DNA of 64,000 bases from an uncultured Parabacteroides sp. Its GTDB lineage: Bacteria > Bacteroidota > Bacteroidia > Bacteroidales > Tannerellaceae. The stretch covers positions 62,001 through 126,000 of the forward strand of contig CASFNG010000001.1 in NCBI GenBank assembly GCA_949296075.1, read 5' to 3'. A program made the translations under genes and the position numbers. Positions 25,238 through 34,335 of the stretch are shown one piece after another (position 1 is the stretch's first letter; the number at the start of each line of letters is the position of its first letter). The notes beneath the pieces were generated by a model, which had not been told where the DNA came from, made no database searches, and worked only from the letters and a program-made list of their open reading frames with translations.

Positions 25238-26491
25238 GTGGGAACATTTACTTGCATATTGATCTCGCTCGCGTTCTCCGCGTTCTTTTCCGGGATGGAG
25301 ATCGCGTTTGTCTCGTCGAACAAGTTGCGGTATGAGTTAGACAAGAAGGAACGTAGCTTGTCGAGCAAGATATTGGGGCTCTTTTACCGGAATCCGAACC
25401 TGTTTATCTCTACCATGCTGGTAGGCAACAATATCGCGCTGGTGGTCTATGGCCTCCAGATGGCGATCGTGCTGGAACCTTTTATCGCTAAGGTGGTGGC
25501 CAATGAGGGGATGATCGTCTTTATCCAGTCTGTTATCTCGACGATCCTGATCCTGTTCGCCGGAGAGTTCATTCCCAAGACCCTGTTTAAGCTAAATCCG
25601 AACCTGTCGCTTACGATATTCGCTGTTCCCCTGTTTGTCATCTATATCATATTGTATCCGATTTCCCAGTTCGCCTCGTTGCTCTCGTTCGTGCTGCTGA
25701 AATGCGCCGGCGTGAAAAACTTAGAGAGCGCTCCCGCAACCTTAGGTAAGGTGGATCTGGATTATTTCATCCAACAGAGCATAGAGGAGGGGACACAGAA
25801 GTCGGATATGGATACGGAGGTGAAGATCTTCCAGAACGCGCTCGATTTCTCGAATGTGCGCCTGCGGGATTGTATCGTGCCCCGTACCGAGATCGTCGCT
25901 TGCGACACGTCAACCTCTATCGAGGAGCTGCGTTCCCGTTTTATAGAGACCGGTCTGTCCAAGATCTTGGTCTATGAGGAGAATATTGACAATATCATCG
26001 GCTATATCCATTCCTCGGAACTGTTCAAGGATCCTGAGGATTGGACCCAGCATATCCGAAGCGTATCGATCGTCCCGGAGACAATGGCGGCGAATAAGTT
26101 GATGAAACTGCTGATGCAGGAGAAGAAGAGCATGGCGGTCGTGGTGGATGAATTTGGGGGAACCTCCGGGATCGTGACCTTGGAGGATCTGGTAGAGGAG
26201 ATTTTCGGGGAGATAGAGGATGAGCACGACACGAGATCATACGTGGCACGGAAGGTGGCTGAGGATGAGTATGTCCTGTCCGGGCGTATGGAGATCGATG
26301 CCTTGAACGAGATGTTCGGGTTGGATCTGCCCGAGTCGGATGATTATGTCACGATCGCCGGGTTTATCCTGCATTTCTATCAGAAGTTTCCTAAATTGAA
26401 CGAGACCGTGCAGATCGATAAGTACTCGTTTAAGATCGTCAAGGTGACGGCCACGAAGATCGAGCTCGTGCGTATGAAGGTGAGCAATTGA
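25238..26491 (+). CDS. Hemolysin/CNNM-CorC family membrane protein (GldE-like)
   Basis: A 417-residue protein with a DUF21 membrane domain (about 1-180, four helices, with FFSGMEIAFVSSNKLRYELDK), a pair of CBS domains (about 205-325) and a C-terminal CorC_HlyC transporter-associated domain (about 335-415). FGGTSGIVTLEDLVEEIFGEI is the signature of the second CBS. Relatives move Mg2+ or are named GldE in gliding Bacteroidota; gliding cannot be inferred here. It begins with GTG one base after the lptC stop. Confidence 0.88.
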   Translation: MGTFTCILISLAFSAFFSGMEIAFVSSNKLRYELDKKERSLSSKILGLFYRNPNLFISTMLVGNNIALVVYGLQMAIVLEPFIAKVVANEGMIVFIQSVISTILILFAGEFIPKTLFKLNPNLSLTIFAVPLFVIYIILYPISQFASLLSFVLLKCAGVKNLESAPATLGKVDLDYFIQQSIEEGTQKSDMDTEVKIFQNALDFSNVRLRDCIVPRTEIVACDTSTSIEELRSRFIETGLSKILVYEENIDNIIGYIHSSELFKDPEDWTQHIRSVSIVPETMAANKLMKLLMQEKKSMAVVVDEFGGTSGIVTLEDLVEEIFGEIEDEHDTRSYVARKVAEDEYVLSGRMEIDALNEMFGLDLPESDDYVTIAGFILHFYQKFPKLNETVQIDKYSFKIVKVTATKIELVRMKVSN

Positions 26492-26532
26492 TAAAAAAAG
26501 AAGTTATATGCTGTGTAATTCTCTTTTTTTAA

Positions 26533-26540
26533 TATCTTTG
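26533..26540 (+). promoter_or_regulatory. -7 box of the PpiD-type isomerase gene
   Basis: TATCTTTG followed by TG, 48 bases before the start codon; a clear -33 element is not visible. Confidence 0.65.
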
Positions 26541-26588
26541 TGCCCTTAAAATGTGAAATAATAAACTTAAAAAAAACAATAAAGATAA

Positions 26589-28724
26589 ATGGCTACGCTG
26601 GAAAAAATCAGAAGTAAAGCGGGATTGCTCGTCCTCGTCGTGGGAGTGGCATTGTTCGCTTTTATCATCGGAGATTTCTTGAACTCCGGTTCTACGTATT
26701 TTAGGCAGTCCCAAGAGCGGATCGCCGAGATCAATGGAGAGGTCGTGAATATTCAGGATTATCAGGGCCGTATCGATGAGATGGCGGAAATGTACAAGAT
26801 GCAGACAGGGTCGACCAGCCTGCCGGAAGAGTACATGACGCAGATCCGCCAGTCGGTGTTCGACGCTTTGGTACAGGAGGTCGTGCTGGATGAGGAGACC
26901 GCCAAGTTGGGAATGATCGTTAGCCCGGAGGAATTGTTTGATATGGTACAGGGCGAGAATATTTCCCCGATGATCCAACAAATGCCAATGTTCGCGAATC
27001 CCCAGACAGGTGCTTTCGATAAAGCCGCTCTGTTGAATTTCTTGAAGCAGATCGAGGTGGAGAATATTGAGAGCTATCCGGCGGATCAACAGGCTCAGCT
27101 TCGTCAGGCTCAGAATTTCTGGATGTTCTGGGAGAAGAATATCAAGCGCCAGCGCTTGGAGCAGAAGTATACTACCTTATTAAGTAAGGCCGTATCCGCT
27201 AATAATCTTGATGCGAAAGATGCTTTCGACAGCAGCGTGGAGAACTCGGATATAGTTTATGCGATGCAATCGTACGCTACGATCCCGGATTCTACGATCC
27301 AGGTGAGCGAGAGCGAGATCGAGAAACTGTATAACCAACGTAAGGAATTGTATAAGCAAAAAGAGTCGAAGGTGATCGATTACGTGGCTGTTGATATTCG
27401 CCCGAGTAAAGAGGACTATGATAAGGCGCAGGCTGACATCGAAAGCCTGAAGGAGGAGTTGAAGAATTCAGAGCGTGTAGCTGACGTCGTGAACGAGAAC
27501 TCGGAGGTTCCCTATGTGGATGCGTTCTTCTCGGAGAAGATGTTGGATCCGGAGATGAAGCAATTTGCCACCACCTCCGAAGTAGGCGCCGTTTATGGCC
27601 CGGTGTTTGATAATGATAAGTACCGGATGTTCAAGCTGGTTGATAAGACCCTTGCCCCGGACTCCGTGAAGGTTAGCCATATCATGTTGGCCGGACAGTC
27701 AGAGGAGGCTACGAAGGCCTTAGCGGATAGCCTGATGAATGTGCTTAAGGGAGGTGCTGATTTCGCGGAACTGGCGAAAAAGCATTCGGTAGATCAAGCC
27801 GCTGAGAATGGAGGTGAGCTGGGCTGGTTTACGGAGGCTACGGCCTTGAGAGGCGTGAACGAGGACTTCAAGAATGCGGTGTTCTCTACTCCGCTGAACG
27901 AGGTAACGGTGGTGAAGTCGTTGTATGGAACACACTTGGTGAAAGTTACCGAGAGAACGGCAAACGTGAACAAGTATAAGATTGCTGACATTGATATGAC
28001 GGTTACTCCAAGCTCGGAGACTTATAGCCAGATTTATAATGAGCTGAATCATTTCGTATCGAATAATAATACGATTGACAAGATCAAGGAAAATGCGAAA
28101 GAGGCAGGCTATCAATTAGTGACCGATGCTACGGTTACGAAAGACAACCAATTGTTAGGATCGATCAAGAACTCCCGTCAGGTGATCCGCTGGGCGTTCC
28201 AGAATGGGAAAGGCTCCGTTTCAGAGATCTTTGAATGTGAGGATAAGTTCGTTGTCGCAGCCGTTGAAGGAACGCTGCCGGAAGGGTATCGCCCGATGCG
28301 TATGGTAGAGGATGGCTTGCGTGCGGAATTGGCCGCCCAGAAGAAGGGGGATCAGATCGTACAGGAGCTGACCGCGAAGAACTTGACTTCCGTGGAGGCA
28401 TACGCTGGCGCTATGCACGCTTCTGTCGATTCCGTGAAATTCGTGAATTTCTCTACTCGCCGTATCGCGGGTATTGGGGTTGAGCCTAACCTGAACGCGG
28501 CTATCACGATGGCTGCCGTAGATCAGGTAAACGCTCCGGTGAAAGGAAATAATGGCGTATATGTGTTTAAGGTGTACGCACGTAATAAGGATAATAAGGA
28601 ATACAATGAGGCAAGCGAGATCCGGACTATAGATGCTTCGAACGCTTATCGAGTGGGCTTCCAGGCGATCCAGTCCTTGATCAACCATGCCGATATTGAG
28701 GATAATCGGATTCGCTTCTATTGA
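26589..28724 (+). CDS. SurA/PpiD-type peptidyl-prolyl isomerase chaperone
   Basis: A 711-residue protein with one N-terminal membrane helix (about 11-30, GLLVLVVGVALFAFIIGDFL), a SurA_N-like helical chaperone domain and one parvulin domain at about residues 358-455 (SVKVSHIMLAGQSEEATKAL to GGADFAELAKKHSVDQAAENGGELGWF). A long C-terminal helical region follows. Such proteins fold outer-membrane and secreted proteins from the periplasmic side of the inner membrane. The helix and the parvulin position are closest to PpiD; SurA would have a signal peptide. It has its own promoter and is followed by a strong terminator. Confidence 0.92.
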   Translation: MATLEKIRSKAGLLVLVVGVALFAFIIGDFLNSGSTYFRQSQERIAEINGEVVNIQDYQGRIDEMAEMYKMQTGSTSLPEEYMTQIRQSVFDALVQEVVLDEETAKLGMIVSPEELFDMVQGENISPMIQQMPMFANPQTGAFDKAALLNFLKQIEVENIESYPADQQAQLRQAQNFWMFWEKNIKRQRLEQKYTTLLSKAVSANNLDAKDAFDSSVENSDIVYAMQSYATIPDSTIQVSESEIEKLYNQRKELYKQKESKVIDYVAVDIRPSKEDYDKAQADIESLKEELKNSERVADVVNENSEVPYVDAFFSEKMLDPEMKQFATTSEVGAVYGPVFDNDKYRMFKLVDKTLAPDSVKVSHIMLAGQSEEATKALADSLMNVLKGGADFAELAKKHSVDQAAENGGELGWFTEATALRGVNEDFKNAVFSTPLNEVTVVKSLYGTHLVKVTERTANVNKYKIADIDMTVTPSSETYSQIYNELNHFVSNNNTIDKIKENAKEAGYQLVTDATVTKDNQLLGSIKNSRQVIRWAFQNGKGSVSEIFECEDKFVVAAVEGTLPEGYRPMRMVEDGLRAELAAQKKGDQIVQELTAKNLTSVEAYAGAMHASVDSVKFVNFSTRRIAGIGVEPNLNAAITMAAVDQVNAPVKGNNGVYVFKVYARNKDNKEYNEASEIRTIDASNAYRVGFQAIQSLINHADIEDNRIRFY

Positions 28725-28746
28725 TAGCGGGATTTCCGTGAGCGAT

Positions 28747-28802
28747 AAGATCCTCCCCTTTGTCGTCAAGTATATCTTGAGGCAGGAGGGAGGATCTTTT
28801 GT
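28747..28802 (+). terminator. Terminator after the PpiD-type gene
   Basis: AAGATCCTCCC (28747-28757) pairs with GGGAGGATCTT (28788-28798) and an inner CAAG/CTTG, followed by TTGTTTTG. Stop codon is 22 bases before. The 3' end overlaps the -33 region of the rlmN promoter. Confidence 0.85.
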
Positions 28803-28827
28803 TTTGAGAATATTTCTTGTATTTTTG
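28798..28827 (+). promoter_or_regulatory. Promoter of rlmN
   Basis: TTTG (28798-28801), 18 bases, TATTTTTG (28820-28827), 15 bases before the rlmN ATG. Confidence 0.75.
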
Positions 28828-28842
28828 TGCGTCAAGTAATAG

Positions 28843-29886
28843 ATGAATATGGTGGGTAAAAGGCAGTTATTAGGAATGACCCTGGCGGAGTTGGGACAGG
28901 TGGCCTCGGAGATGGAGCTTCCTGCGTTCGCCGCTAAGCAGATGGCCGATTGGCTCTATAAAAAGAGAATAACCCGGATCGCGGATATGACCAATATCTC
29001 CGTGGCTAAACGGGCCTTGTTGGAGGAGACGTTCGAGATCGGGGCGTATCCTCCTTCCGAGTCTCAGAAGTCGGTGGATGGGACAATCAAGTATCTGTAT
29101 CCCGCGGGGCCGGGGCGTTTCGTGGAGTCGGTTTATATTCCCACCGACGATCGGGCTACACTTTGTGTCTCTTCACAAGTGGGGTGCAAGATGAATTGCC
29201 TGTTTTGCATGACCGGGAAACAGGGATTTTCCGCCAATCTGACCGCGAGCCAGATCTTGAACCAGATTCAATCCTTGCCGGAGAGCCAATCGCTGACGAA
29301 TATCGTTTTTATGGGAATGGGAGAGCCCTTGGATAATGTGGATGAGCTGTTTAAGGTCTTGGAGATCCTGACGGCTCCTTATGGATATGGGTGGAGCCCC
29401 AAACGTATTACGGTGTCGACCATCGGAGTGATGAAAGGCTTACGCCATTTCTTGGATGAGAGCGAGTGTCACTTGGCTGTCAGCCTCCATTCTCCTTATC
29501 CGGAGGAACGCCTATCGTTGATGCCGGTGGAAAAGGTTTTTCCGGCCAAGTCTGTGATTGATCTGATCCGGAGATATGATTTTTCCCATCAGCGCAGGGT
29601 CTCTTTTGAATATATTGTCTTTAAAGACTTGAACGATAGCCTGCGTCATGCCGATGCGTTGTGCGAGTTGCTGAAGGGGATCGATTGTCGTGTGAATCTG
29701 ATTCGTTTTCATGCGATACCGAATGTTCCGTTGCGCTCCTCAGACTTGCCTCAGATGGAGCGATTCCGGGATCGTTTGAACGCGAAGGGAGTCGTGTGTA
29801 CGATCCGGGCATCGAGGGGAGAGGACATTTTCGCCGCATGCGGAATGCTTTCTACAGCTAAAAATAGTACATTTGTAAAACCATAA
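28843..29886 (+). CDS. rlmN: 23S rRNA (adenine2503-C2)-methyltransferase RlmN
   Basis: A 347-residue radical-SAM enzyme. The iron-sulfur motif CKMNCLFC (C-x3-C-x2-C) is near residue 113, and the C-terminal segment IRASRGEDIFAACGML holds the second methyl-carrier cysteine. FMGMGEPLDN and the SLHSPYPEER region are typical. It methylates C2 of A2503 in 23S rRNA, and in E. coli also A37 of some tRNAs. 15 residues follow the AACGM end, as usual. The start at 28843 gives MNMVGKRQ; MVGKRQ is also possible. Confidence 0.95.
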   Translation: MNMVGKRQLLGMTLAELGQVASEMELPAFAAKQMADWLYKKRITRIADMTNISVAKRALLEETFEIGAYPPSESQKSVDGTIKYLYPAGPGRFVESVYIPTDDRATLCVSSQVGCKMNCLFCMTGKQGFSANLTASQILNQIQSLPESQSLTNIVFMGMGEPLDNVDELFKVLEILTAPYGYGWSPKRITVSTIGVMKGLRHFLDESECHLAVSLHSPYPEERLSLMPVEKVFPAKSVIDLIRRYDFSHQRRVSFEYIVFKDLNDSLRHADALCELLKGIDCRVNLIRFHAIPNVPLRSSDLPQMERFRDRLNAKGVVCTIRASRGEDIFAACGMLSTAKNSTFVKP

Positions 29887-29901
29887 TAAAATACAAGGAA
29901 G

Positions 29902-30942
29902 ATGAGAACTCGTTTTTTCGCCATTGGAATGTTGCTGCTGTTGGCTGTGCTGGGAGCTTGTAACTCTGGCTCTGTCTTGCTCACGCAGGCCACAGGTTTC
30001 GCCTACGAGATTGTCGTGGTGATGGATCAGCGGCAATGGGAAGGAGCCGCCGGACAGGCACTTAAGGCTGAATTGACCTCAGATGTGCCCGGGCTACCGC
30101 AGTCGGAACCTTCATTGCAAGTGACATACGTACAGCCGGATGTCTTCTCGGGTATGTTGAGGTATGTAAGAAATGTGCTGATCGTCAAGATCGATCCCGC
30201 TATCTATACGAAGGCTTCATTGAGCTATGAGCATAATGTTTGGGCGAACAACCAGGTAGTGATGACTTTGAATGCCCCGGATACGACCTCCATTATAGAG
30301 CATGTAAAGGAGCATCCTACGGTTGTGGTGGACTTCTTCGTGAAAGCGGAGCTGGATCGGGCGCAATCGCAGTTGAAGGAGGAGTACAGTTCGGTCGTCA
30401 TGGATACCTTACGTGGCATGATGGACGTGGAACTGAACGCTCCGGCTAAGCTAACCTATTATAAGTGTGGAAAGGATTTTTTCTGGGCTTCTAACAACGC
30501 GAATACGGGTCGTATGGATTTGATCGTTTATACTTTCCCTTATACGGATCCGAACACGTTTACGTCTGAATATTTAGTCGCTAAACGAGACTCCGTGTTG
30601 AAAGAAAACTTGCCTGGTTCATTCCCCGGGTCGTATATGCAGACGGAGAGCCGTGCGGGAGTCTCTTATACTCCAATAACGTTGAATGATAAATATTGCG
30701 GCGTGATGCGTGGCCTATGGCGTGTGGAAGGGGATATGATGGGTGGTCCGTTCGTGAGCCATACCCGTTTGGATGAGAAGAATAATCGGGTTGTGGTCGC
30801 GGAAGGGTTCGTGTATGCCCCGGAGACCGATAAACGGAATTATATACGCCGGATGGAGGCGGCTTTGTACACTCTGCGCCTGCCGGGGGAGTTCGGGCAG
30901 GCAACTGATGGGAAGTCGGATGTTCCTGAGGATAAGAAGTAA
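29902..30942 (+). CDS. DUF4837 lipoprotein
   Basis: A 346-residue lipoprotein (lipobox LLLAVLGAC, Cys about 20) of the DUF4837 type, seen with features such as YEIVVVMDQRQWEG, VRNVLIVKIDPAIYT and NAPDTTSIIEHV in the N-half, and GLWRVEGDMMGGPFVSHTRLDEKNNRVVVAEG in the C-half (quoted in part). The family is restricted to Bacteroidota and has no known role. It probably sits on the inner face of the outer membrane. 15 bases before the next gene and 15 after rlmN, so it is in one operon with rlmN and pdxA. Confidence 0.82.
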   Translation: MRTRFFAIGMLLLLAVLGACNSGSVLLTQATGFAYEIVVVMDQRQWEGAAGQALKAELTSDVPGLPQSEPSLQVTYVQPDVFSGMLRYVRNVLIVKIDPAIYTKASLSYEHNVWANNQVVMTLNAPDTTSIIEHVKEHPTVVVDFFVKAELDRAQSQLKEEYSSVVMDTLRGMMDVELNAPAKLTYYKCGKDFFWASNNANTGRMDLIVYTFPYTDPNTFTSEYLVAKRDSVLKENLPGSFPGSYMQTESRAGVSYTPITLNDKYCGVMRGLWRVEGDMMGGPFVSHTRLDEKNNRVVVAEGFVYAPETDKRNYIRRMEAALYTLRLPGEFGQATDGKSDVPEDKK

Positions 30943-30957
30943 ACAAGAACGAAAAAT

Positions 30958-32067
30958 ATGGAAGAACGATTGATTAGGGTGGGTATTACCCACGGAGATA
31001 TAAATGGCATCGGATATGAGGTCATTCTCAAGACATTTTCGGATAGCCGGGTGTCTGAACTTTGTACGCCGATCATCTATGGATCATCCAAGATCGCCGC
31101 TTATCATCGGAAGGCTCTGGATTTGCCCCCCTTGAACATGAATATCATCTCACGTGCCGAGGATGCCGGCGTGAATCGGGTGAATATTATTAATTGCGTA
31201 GATGATGACGCGAAAGTAGAGTTCTCTAAGTCTACGTCTATCGCGGGTGAGTCTGCGTTTAAGGCCTTGGAGACCGCGGTGGAGGATATGAAGCGAGGGG
31301 TGGTAGATGTCCTGCTTACCGCTCCTATCAACAAGCATAATATCCAGAATGAGCATTTCCATTTCCCCGGACATACGGAGTATTTGGAGAAAAATTTCGG
31401 GACAGCGGAGAAGAAAGCCTTGATGATATTGATGAAAGGCGACTTGCGTGTAGCGTTAGTGACTGGGCATATTCCTCTTTCGCAGGTAGCCTCCTCTATC
31501 AAGACAGGCGATATTGTTAGCAAATTATTGGTGTTCAACCGCTCTTTGAAGCAGGATTTCGGTATCGTGAAGCCACGTATCGCCGTACTCTCCCTGAATC
31601 CTCATGCAGGAGATGAGGGACTCCTCGGTACGGAGGAGGAGACAATCATACGCCCGGCGATGCAAGAGGCGGAGAAGAAGGGCGTTCTTTCGTTTGGACC
31701 TTATGCGGCAGATGGCTTTTTCGGCGCTCGCTTATATGATAAGTTCGATGGCGTGCTCGCGATGTATCACGATCAAGGGTTGGCGCCTTTCAAGGCGTTA
31801 GCGATGGACGACGGGGTGAATTATACGGCAGGGCTTCCGGTCGTGCGAACCTCTCCGGCTCATGGCACCGCTTACGACATCGCCGGGCAGAATATCGCTT
31901 CCGAGGAGTCGTTCAGGCAGGCGCTATATACGGCGTTAGACATCTTCCGGAATCGCCAGCGCTATCGCGAGGCAACCTCTAATCCCTTGCGTAAGCAATA
32001 TTTCGAGAAGGGCGGGGACAACGAGAAACTGGATTTGACCAAGGAAGAGGAGGCTGGAGATTTGTAG
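30958..32067 (+). CDS. pdxA: 4-hydroxythreonine-4-phosphate dehydrogenase PdxA
   Basis: A 369-residue PdxA. Visible landmarks are RVGITHGDINGIGYEVI at the N-terminus, VDVLLTAPINKHNIQ, HFPGHTEYLEK with a metal-binding His, LSLNPHAGDEGLLG and YHDQGLAPFKAL with another metal His, and GLPVVRTSPAHGTAYDIAG near the end. It oxidises 4-phosphohydroxy-L-threonine using NAD in pyridoxal-phosphate synthesis. The C-terminal 25 residues are charged and variable. It ends the rlmN operon before a strong terminator. Confidence 0.95.
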   Translation: MEERLIRVGITHGDINGIGYEVILKTFSDSRVSELCTPIIYGSSKIAAYHRKALDLPPLNMNIISRAEDAGVNRVNIINCVDDDAKVEFSKSTSIAGESAFKALETAVEDMKRGVVDVLLTAPINKHNIQNEHFHFPGHTEYLEKNFGTAEKKALMILMKGDLRVALVTGHIPLSQVASSIKTGDIVSKLLVFNRSLKQDFGIVKPRIAVLSLNPHAGDEGLLGTEEETIIRPAMQEAEKKGVLSFGPYAADGFFGARLYDKFDGVLAMYHDQGLAPFKALAMDDGVNYTAGLPVVRTSPAHGTAYDIAGQNIASEESFRQALYTALDIFRNRQRYREATSNPLRKQYFEKGGDNEKLDLTKEEEAGDL

Positions 32068-32095
32068 CCTTACGCCCTGTTTCGATAAATACCTG

Positions 32096-32141
32096 AAAAG
32101 TCATGTTAATAACGAAGACGCGTTATTGACATGACTTTTTT
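32096..32141 (+). terminator. Terminator after pdxA
   Basis: AAAAGTCATGTTAATAAC (32096-32113) pairs with GTTATTGACATGACTTTT (32122-32139) over an eight-base loop, ending in a T-run. It sits 29 bases after the stop. Confidence 0.92.
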
Positions 32142-32197
32142 GTTTAAAGCTGAGGACGCTTTTTGTCACTAAACTTTTCAGAAAGGAAAAGTTTACG

Positions 32198-32205
32198 TAA
32201 GTTTG
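32198..32205 (+). promoter_or_regulatory. -7 box of the CDP-lipid headgroup operon
   Basis: TAAGTTTG 25 bases before the first start codon; a CTTTT element (32174-32178) lies 19 bases upstream as an imperfect -33. Confidence 0.65.
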
Positions 32206-32230
32206 CGCTTTAAAAAACGGAAAGTCGATT

Positions 32231-32698
32231 ATGTTTAAGGATAAAACGATAGTTTATACATCGGGAACGTTCGACATGTTCCATTATAATCACCTGCGAA
32301 TGATTAATTACGCCCGTAGCTTGGCCGACATATTGATCGTGGGGGTTAGCACGGACGAGTTGGTTTCCTCGTATAAGGCGAAACCGATCATCCCGTTTCA
32401 TGAACGTTTGCAAATCATTGAGGCGCTGAAGACACCTGATATTGTCATCCCGCAACACTCGCTGGATCATACGGAAATCGTTAAGAAGTTAAATATTGAC
32501 GCGTTCGTGGTGGGAGACGATTGGTATGGTAAGTATGATTATCTGAAAGACTTGGGCGTACAGGTGTTTTACTTCCCGTATGGGACTGGGGTCTCGTCAT
32601 CGAACTTGAAAAAGACCATACATGATTCGTATGAGGCAAACCTGACCAGCCAGCGTCAGGCCAAACCGGAAACGGTGAAAGGCTTCTCGGTTAAATAA
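32231..32698 (+). CDS. TagD-like cytidylyltransferase (CDP-alcohol synthesis)
   Basis: A 155-residue nucleotidylyltransferase of the glycerol-3-phosphate/phosphoethanolamine cytidylyltransferase type. GTFDMFHYNHLRMINYAR at 12-29 holds the HxxH motif, here HYNH (His18, His21) where the textbook form is HxGH. PFHERLQIIEAL and the C-terminal GVSSSNLKK near 120-128 match the RTEGISTT-type motif. It would make a CDP-activated alcohol from CTP and a phosphorylated alcohol; the alcohol cannot be told (glycerol, ethanolamine or another polyol). A short basic tail follows. First of four closely spaced genes that also supply a CDP-alcohol phosphotransferase, so a single pathway is likely. Confidence 0.85.
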   Translation: MFKDKTIVYTSGTFDMFHYNHLRMINYARSLADILIVGVSTDELVSSYKAKPIIPFHERLQIIEALKTPDIVIPQHSLDHTEIVKKLNIDAFVVGDDWYGKYDYLKDLGVQVFYFPYGTGVSSSNLKKTIHDSYEANLTSQRQAKPETVKGFSVK

Positions 32699-32709
32699 AG
32701 AGAAATCAG

Positions 32710-33438
32710 ATGAATAAGCTTATATTGATTACTGGCGGGACGAAAGGCATCGGGAAGGCTGTCGCTTCTTGCTTAGGAAGGGCGGGATATGACCTGATCC
32801 TGACTTACGCCGCGGATACCGATACGGCTGAATCGACCCGGCGGGAGCTGATGGCTCTTGGGGGCGGGGAGGTCTTCCTTTTGAAGGCTGACATATCGAG
32901 GCGGGAGACGATCGGCCTAATCGCCTCTTTCTTGGAGGAAAAAGACTTCCGGCTGGACGGCTTGGTGTTGAATGCCGGGCTGACTTGCCGCGATCCTTTC
33001 GAGAAGTTGGAGCTCGAAGACTGGGAACGCGTGTTCTTCGCTAATGTCCATTTCCCCGTATTTTTGTTGCGACAGATCATCGGGCGTATAAAACCTGGGG
33101 GGAGTGTCGTGTTTACAGGCTCCTTGATGGGGATACAGCCGCACTCCGTGTCGTTGGCTTATGGCGTGACGAAGAGCGCGGTGCACGCCCTGGTGAAGAA
33201 CTTGGTTAAGTTCTTGGTGCCTTATGAGTTGAGGGTCAATGCCGTGGCTCCGGGTTTCGTGGATACGGAGTGGCAGAAGACAAAACCGGCCGAGATCCGC
33301 CGGAATATAGAGAATAAGGTCTCTTTAGGCCGCTTCTGCGATCCCGATGAGTTGGCGGAAGTATATAAGATGTTGATTGAGAATAGGTATTTTAATGGCG
33401 AGGTAGTCGTAGTGGATGGAGGCTACTCGTATAAATAA
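32710..33438 (+). CDS. SDR oxidoreductase of the lipid headgroup cluster
   Basis: A 242-residue classical SDR: ILITGGTKGIGKAV with the nucleotide-binding glycines at 9-15, NAG at 88-90, catalytic Ser138, Tyr151 and Lys155 (YGVTK). The C-terminal YFNGEVVVVDGGYSYK ending is typical of FabG-like or sugar-alcohol dehydrogenases. Its neighbours, a cytidylyltransferase and a CDP-alcohol phosphotransferase, suggest it makes or reduces the alcohol to be activated, or a keto intermediate of the lipid; this is inference. It starts 11 bases after the cytidylyltransferase stop. Confidence 0.88.
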   Translation: MNKLILITGGTKGIGKAVASCLGRAGYDLILTYAADTDTAESTRRELMALGGGEVFLLKADISRRETIGLIASFLEEKDFRLDGLVLNAGLTCRDPFEKLELEDWERVFFANVHFPVFLLRQIIGRIKPGGSVVFTGSLMGIQPHSVSLAYGVTKSAVHALVKNLVKFLVPYELRVNAVAPGFVDTEWQKTKPAEIRRNIENKVSLGRFCDPDELAEVYKMLIENRYFNGEVVVVDGGYSYK

Positions 33439-33445
33439 GGAACAA

Positions 33446-34333
33446 ATGAGTGAGTTGGATAAGGAGTATGAGGCTTCCTTGAAATCAATAGAGACGGAGA
33501 ACAAGATCGACCGGATTTTCTATCGCCCGATAGGATTCCGCATCGCCCGTATGCTGCGCGGCACGGGGATCACCCCGAATATGGTCACGGTGGTCTCCAT
33601 TTTCGTGGGAGCCGCCGTCGGATTCATGTTTTACCATAACGACCTGACCTATAATATTTGTGGTATTCTCTTGCTGGTCTGCGCGAACATCCTGGATTGC
33701 GTGGACGGGCAATTGGCCCGCCTGACAGGGATCAAGTCGGCGATAGGCCGTATCCTGGATGGCTTTGCGGGCGATATTTGGTTCGCCTCGATTTACATCG
33801 GGTTCGCGCTACGCTTGTCGAATGAATATGGAACAAGTTGGTTCTTCGCCTTGGCGGTCCTCTCCGGCCTGTCTCACCTGATGCAGGCGAATATAACCGA
33901 TTATTACAAGACACTCCATCTCTATTTTATCAGTAAGGATAAGGGCGCCGAGTTCCAGTCGCTTGAGCAGGTGGACGCGAAGCATAAGGAGATGAAGTAC
34001 GGCATTAACAAGTTCTTCTATTTCCTGTACCGTTGGTACACGATGTTGCAGGTGAAGGCTACCCCTTCCTTGCAGCGTATGCTGCGGACGCTGCATACGA
34101 GATACGGGGATGATATACCCGAGGATATACGTCTGGATTTCAGGAAGAAGAGCAAGCGTCTGATGCCTTATATCGACTTGTTGACGTTCAACGGCCGGAC
34201 GATGATCATGTTCTTGATCGTCCTGACAGGCCAGGTGTGGGCCTATTACCTATATGAGATCCTTGTGCTGAATACCGTTCTCGTGGTGATCTTGAGGAAA
34301 CACGAGAAGATGTGCGCCTCGTTTTTAGGATGA
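33446..34333 (+). CDS. CDP-alcohol phosphatidyltransferase family membrane protein
   Basis: A 295-residue inner-membrane enzyme with about six helices. The CDP-alcohol motif is present at residues 84-110: Asp84, Asp87, Gly88, Ala91, Arg92, Gly101 and Asp105, but the last aspartate, the proposed base, is Asp110, one position later than in the usual Gx3Dx3D spacing. A soluble stretch of about 100 residues (about 165-250) separates the catalytic core from the last two helices, which is longer than in phosphatidylglycerophosphate synthases. It should transfer a phosphoalcohol from a CDP donor or the reverse. The start at 33446 is chosen because it follows the SDR stop by seven bases; an ATG at 33416 would overlap it. 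Confidence 0.85.
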   Translation: MSELDKEYEASLKSIETENKIDRIFYRPIGFRIARMLRGTGITPNMVTVVSIFVGAAVGFMFYHNDLTYNICGILLLVCANILDCVDGQLARLTGIKSAIGRILDGFAGDIWFASIYIGFALRLSNEYGTSWFFALAVLSGLSHLMQANITDYYKTLHLYFISKDKGAEFQSLEQVDAKHKEMKYGINKFFYFLYRWYTMLQVKATPSLQRMLRTLHTRYGDDIPEDIRLDFRKKSKRLMPYIDLLTFNGRTMIMFLIVLTGQVWAYYLYEILVLNTVLVVILRKHEKMCASFLG

Positions 34334-34335
34334 CC

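Noticed and set aside
28843-29886. RlmN as the related Cfr methyltransferase
   Set aside because: Place in a core operon with pdxA and full RlmN-like motifs favour housekeeping RlmN; Cfr would usually be on mobile DNA.
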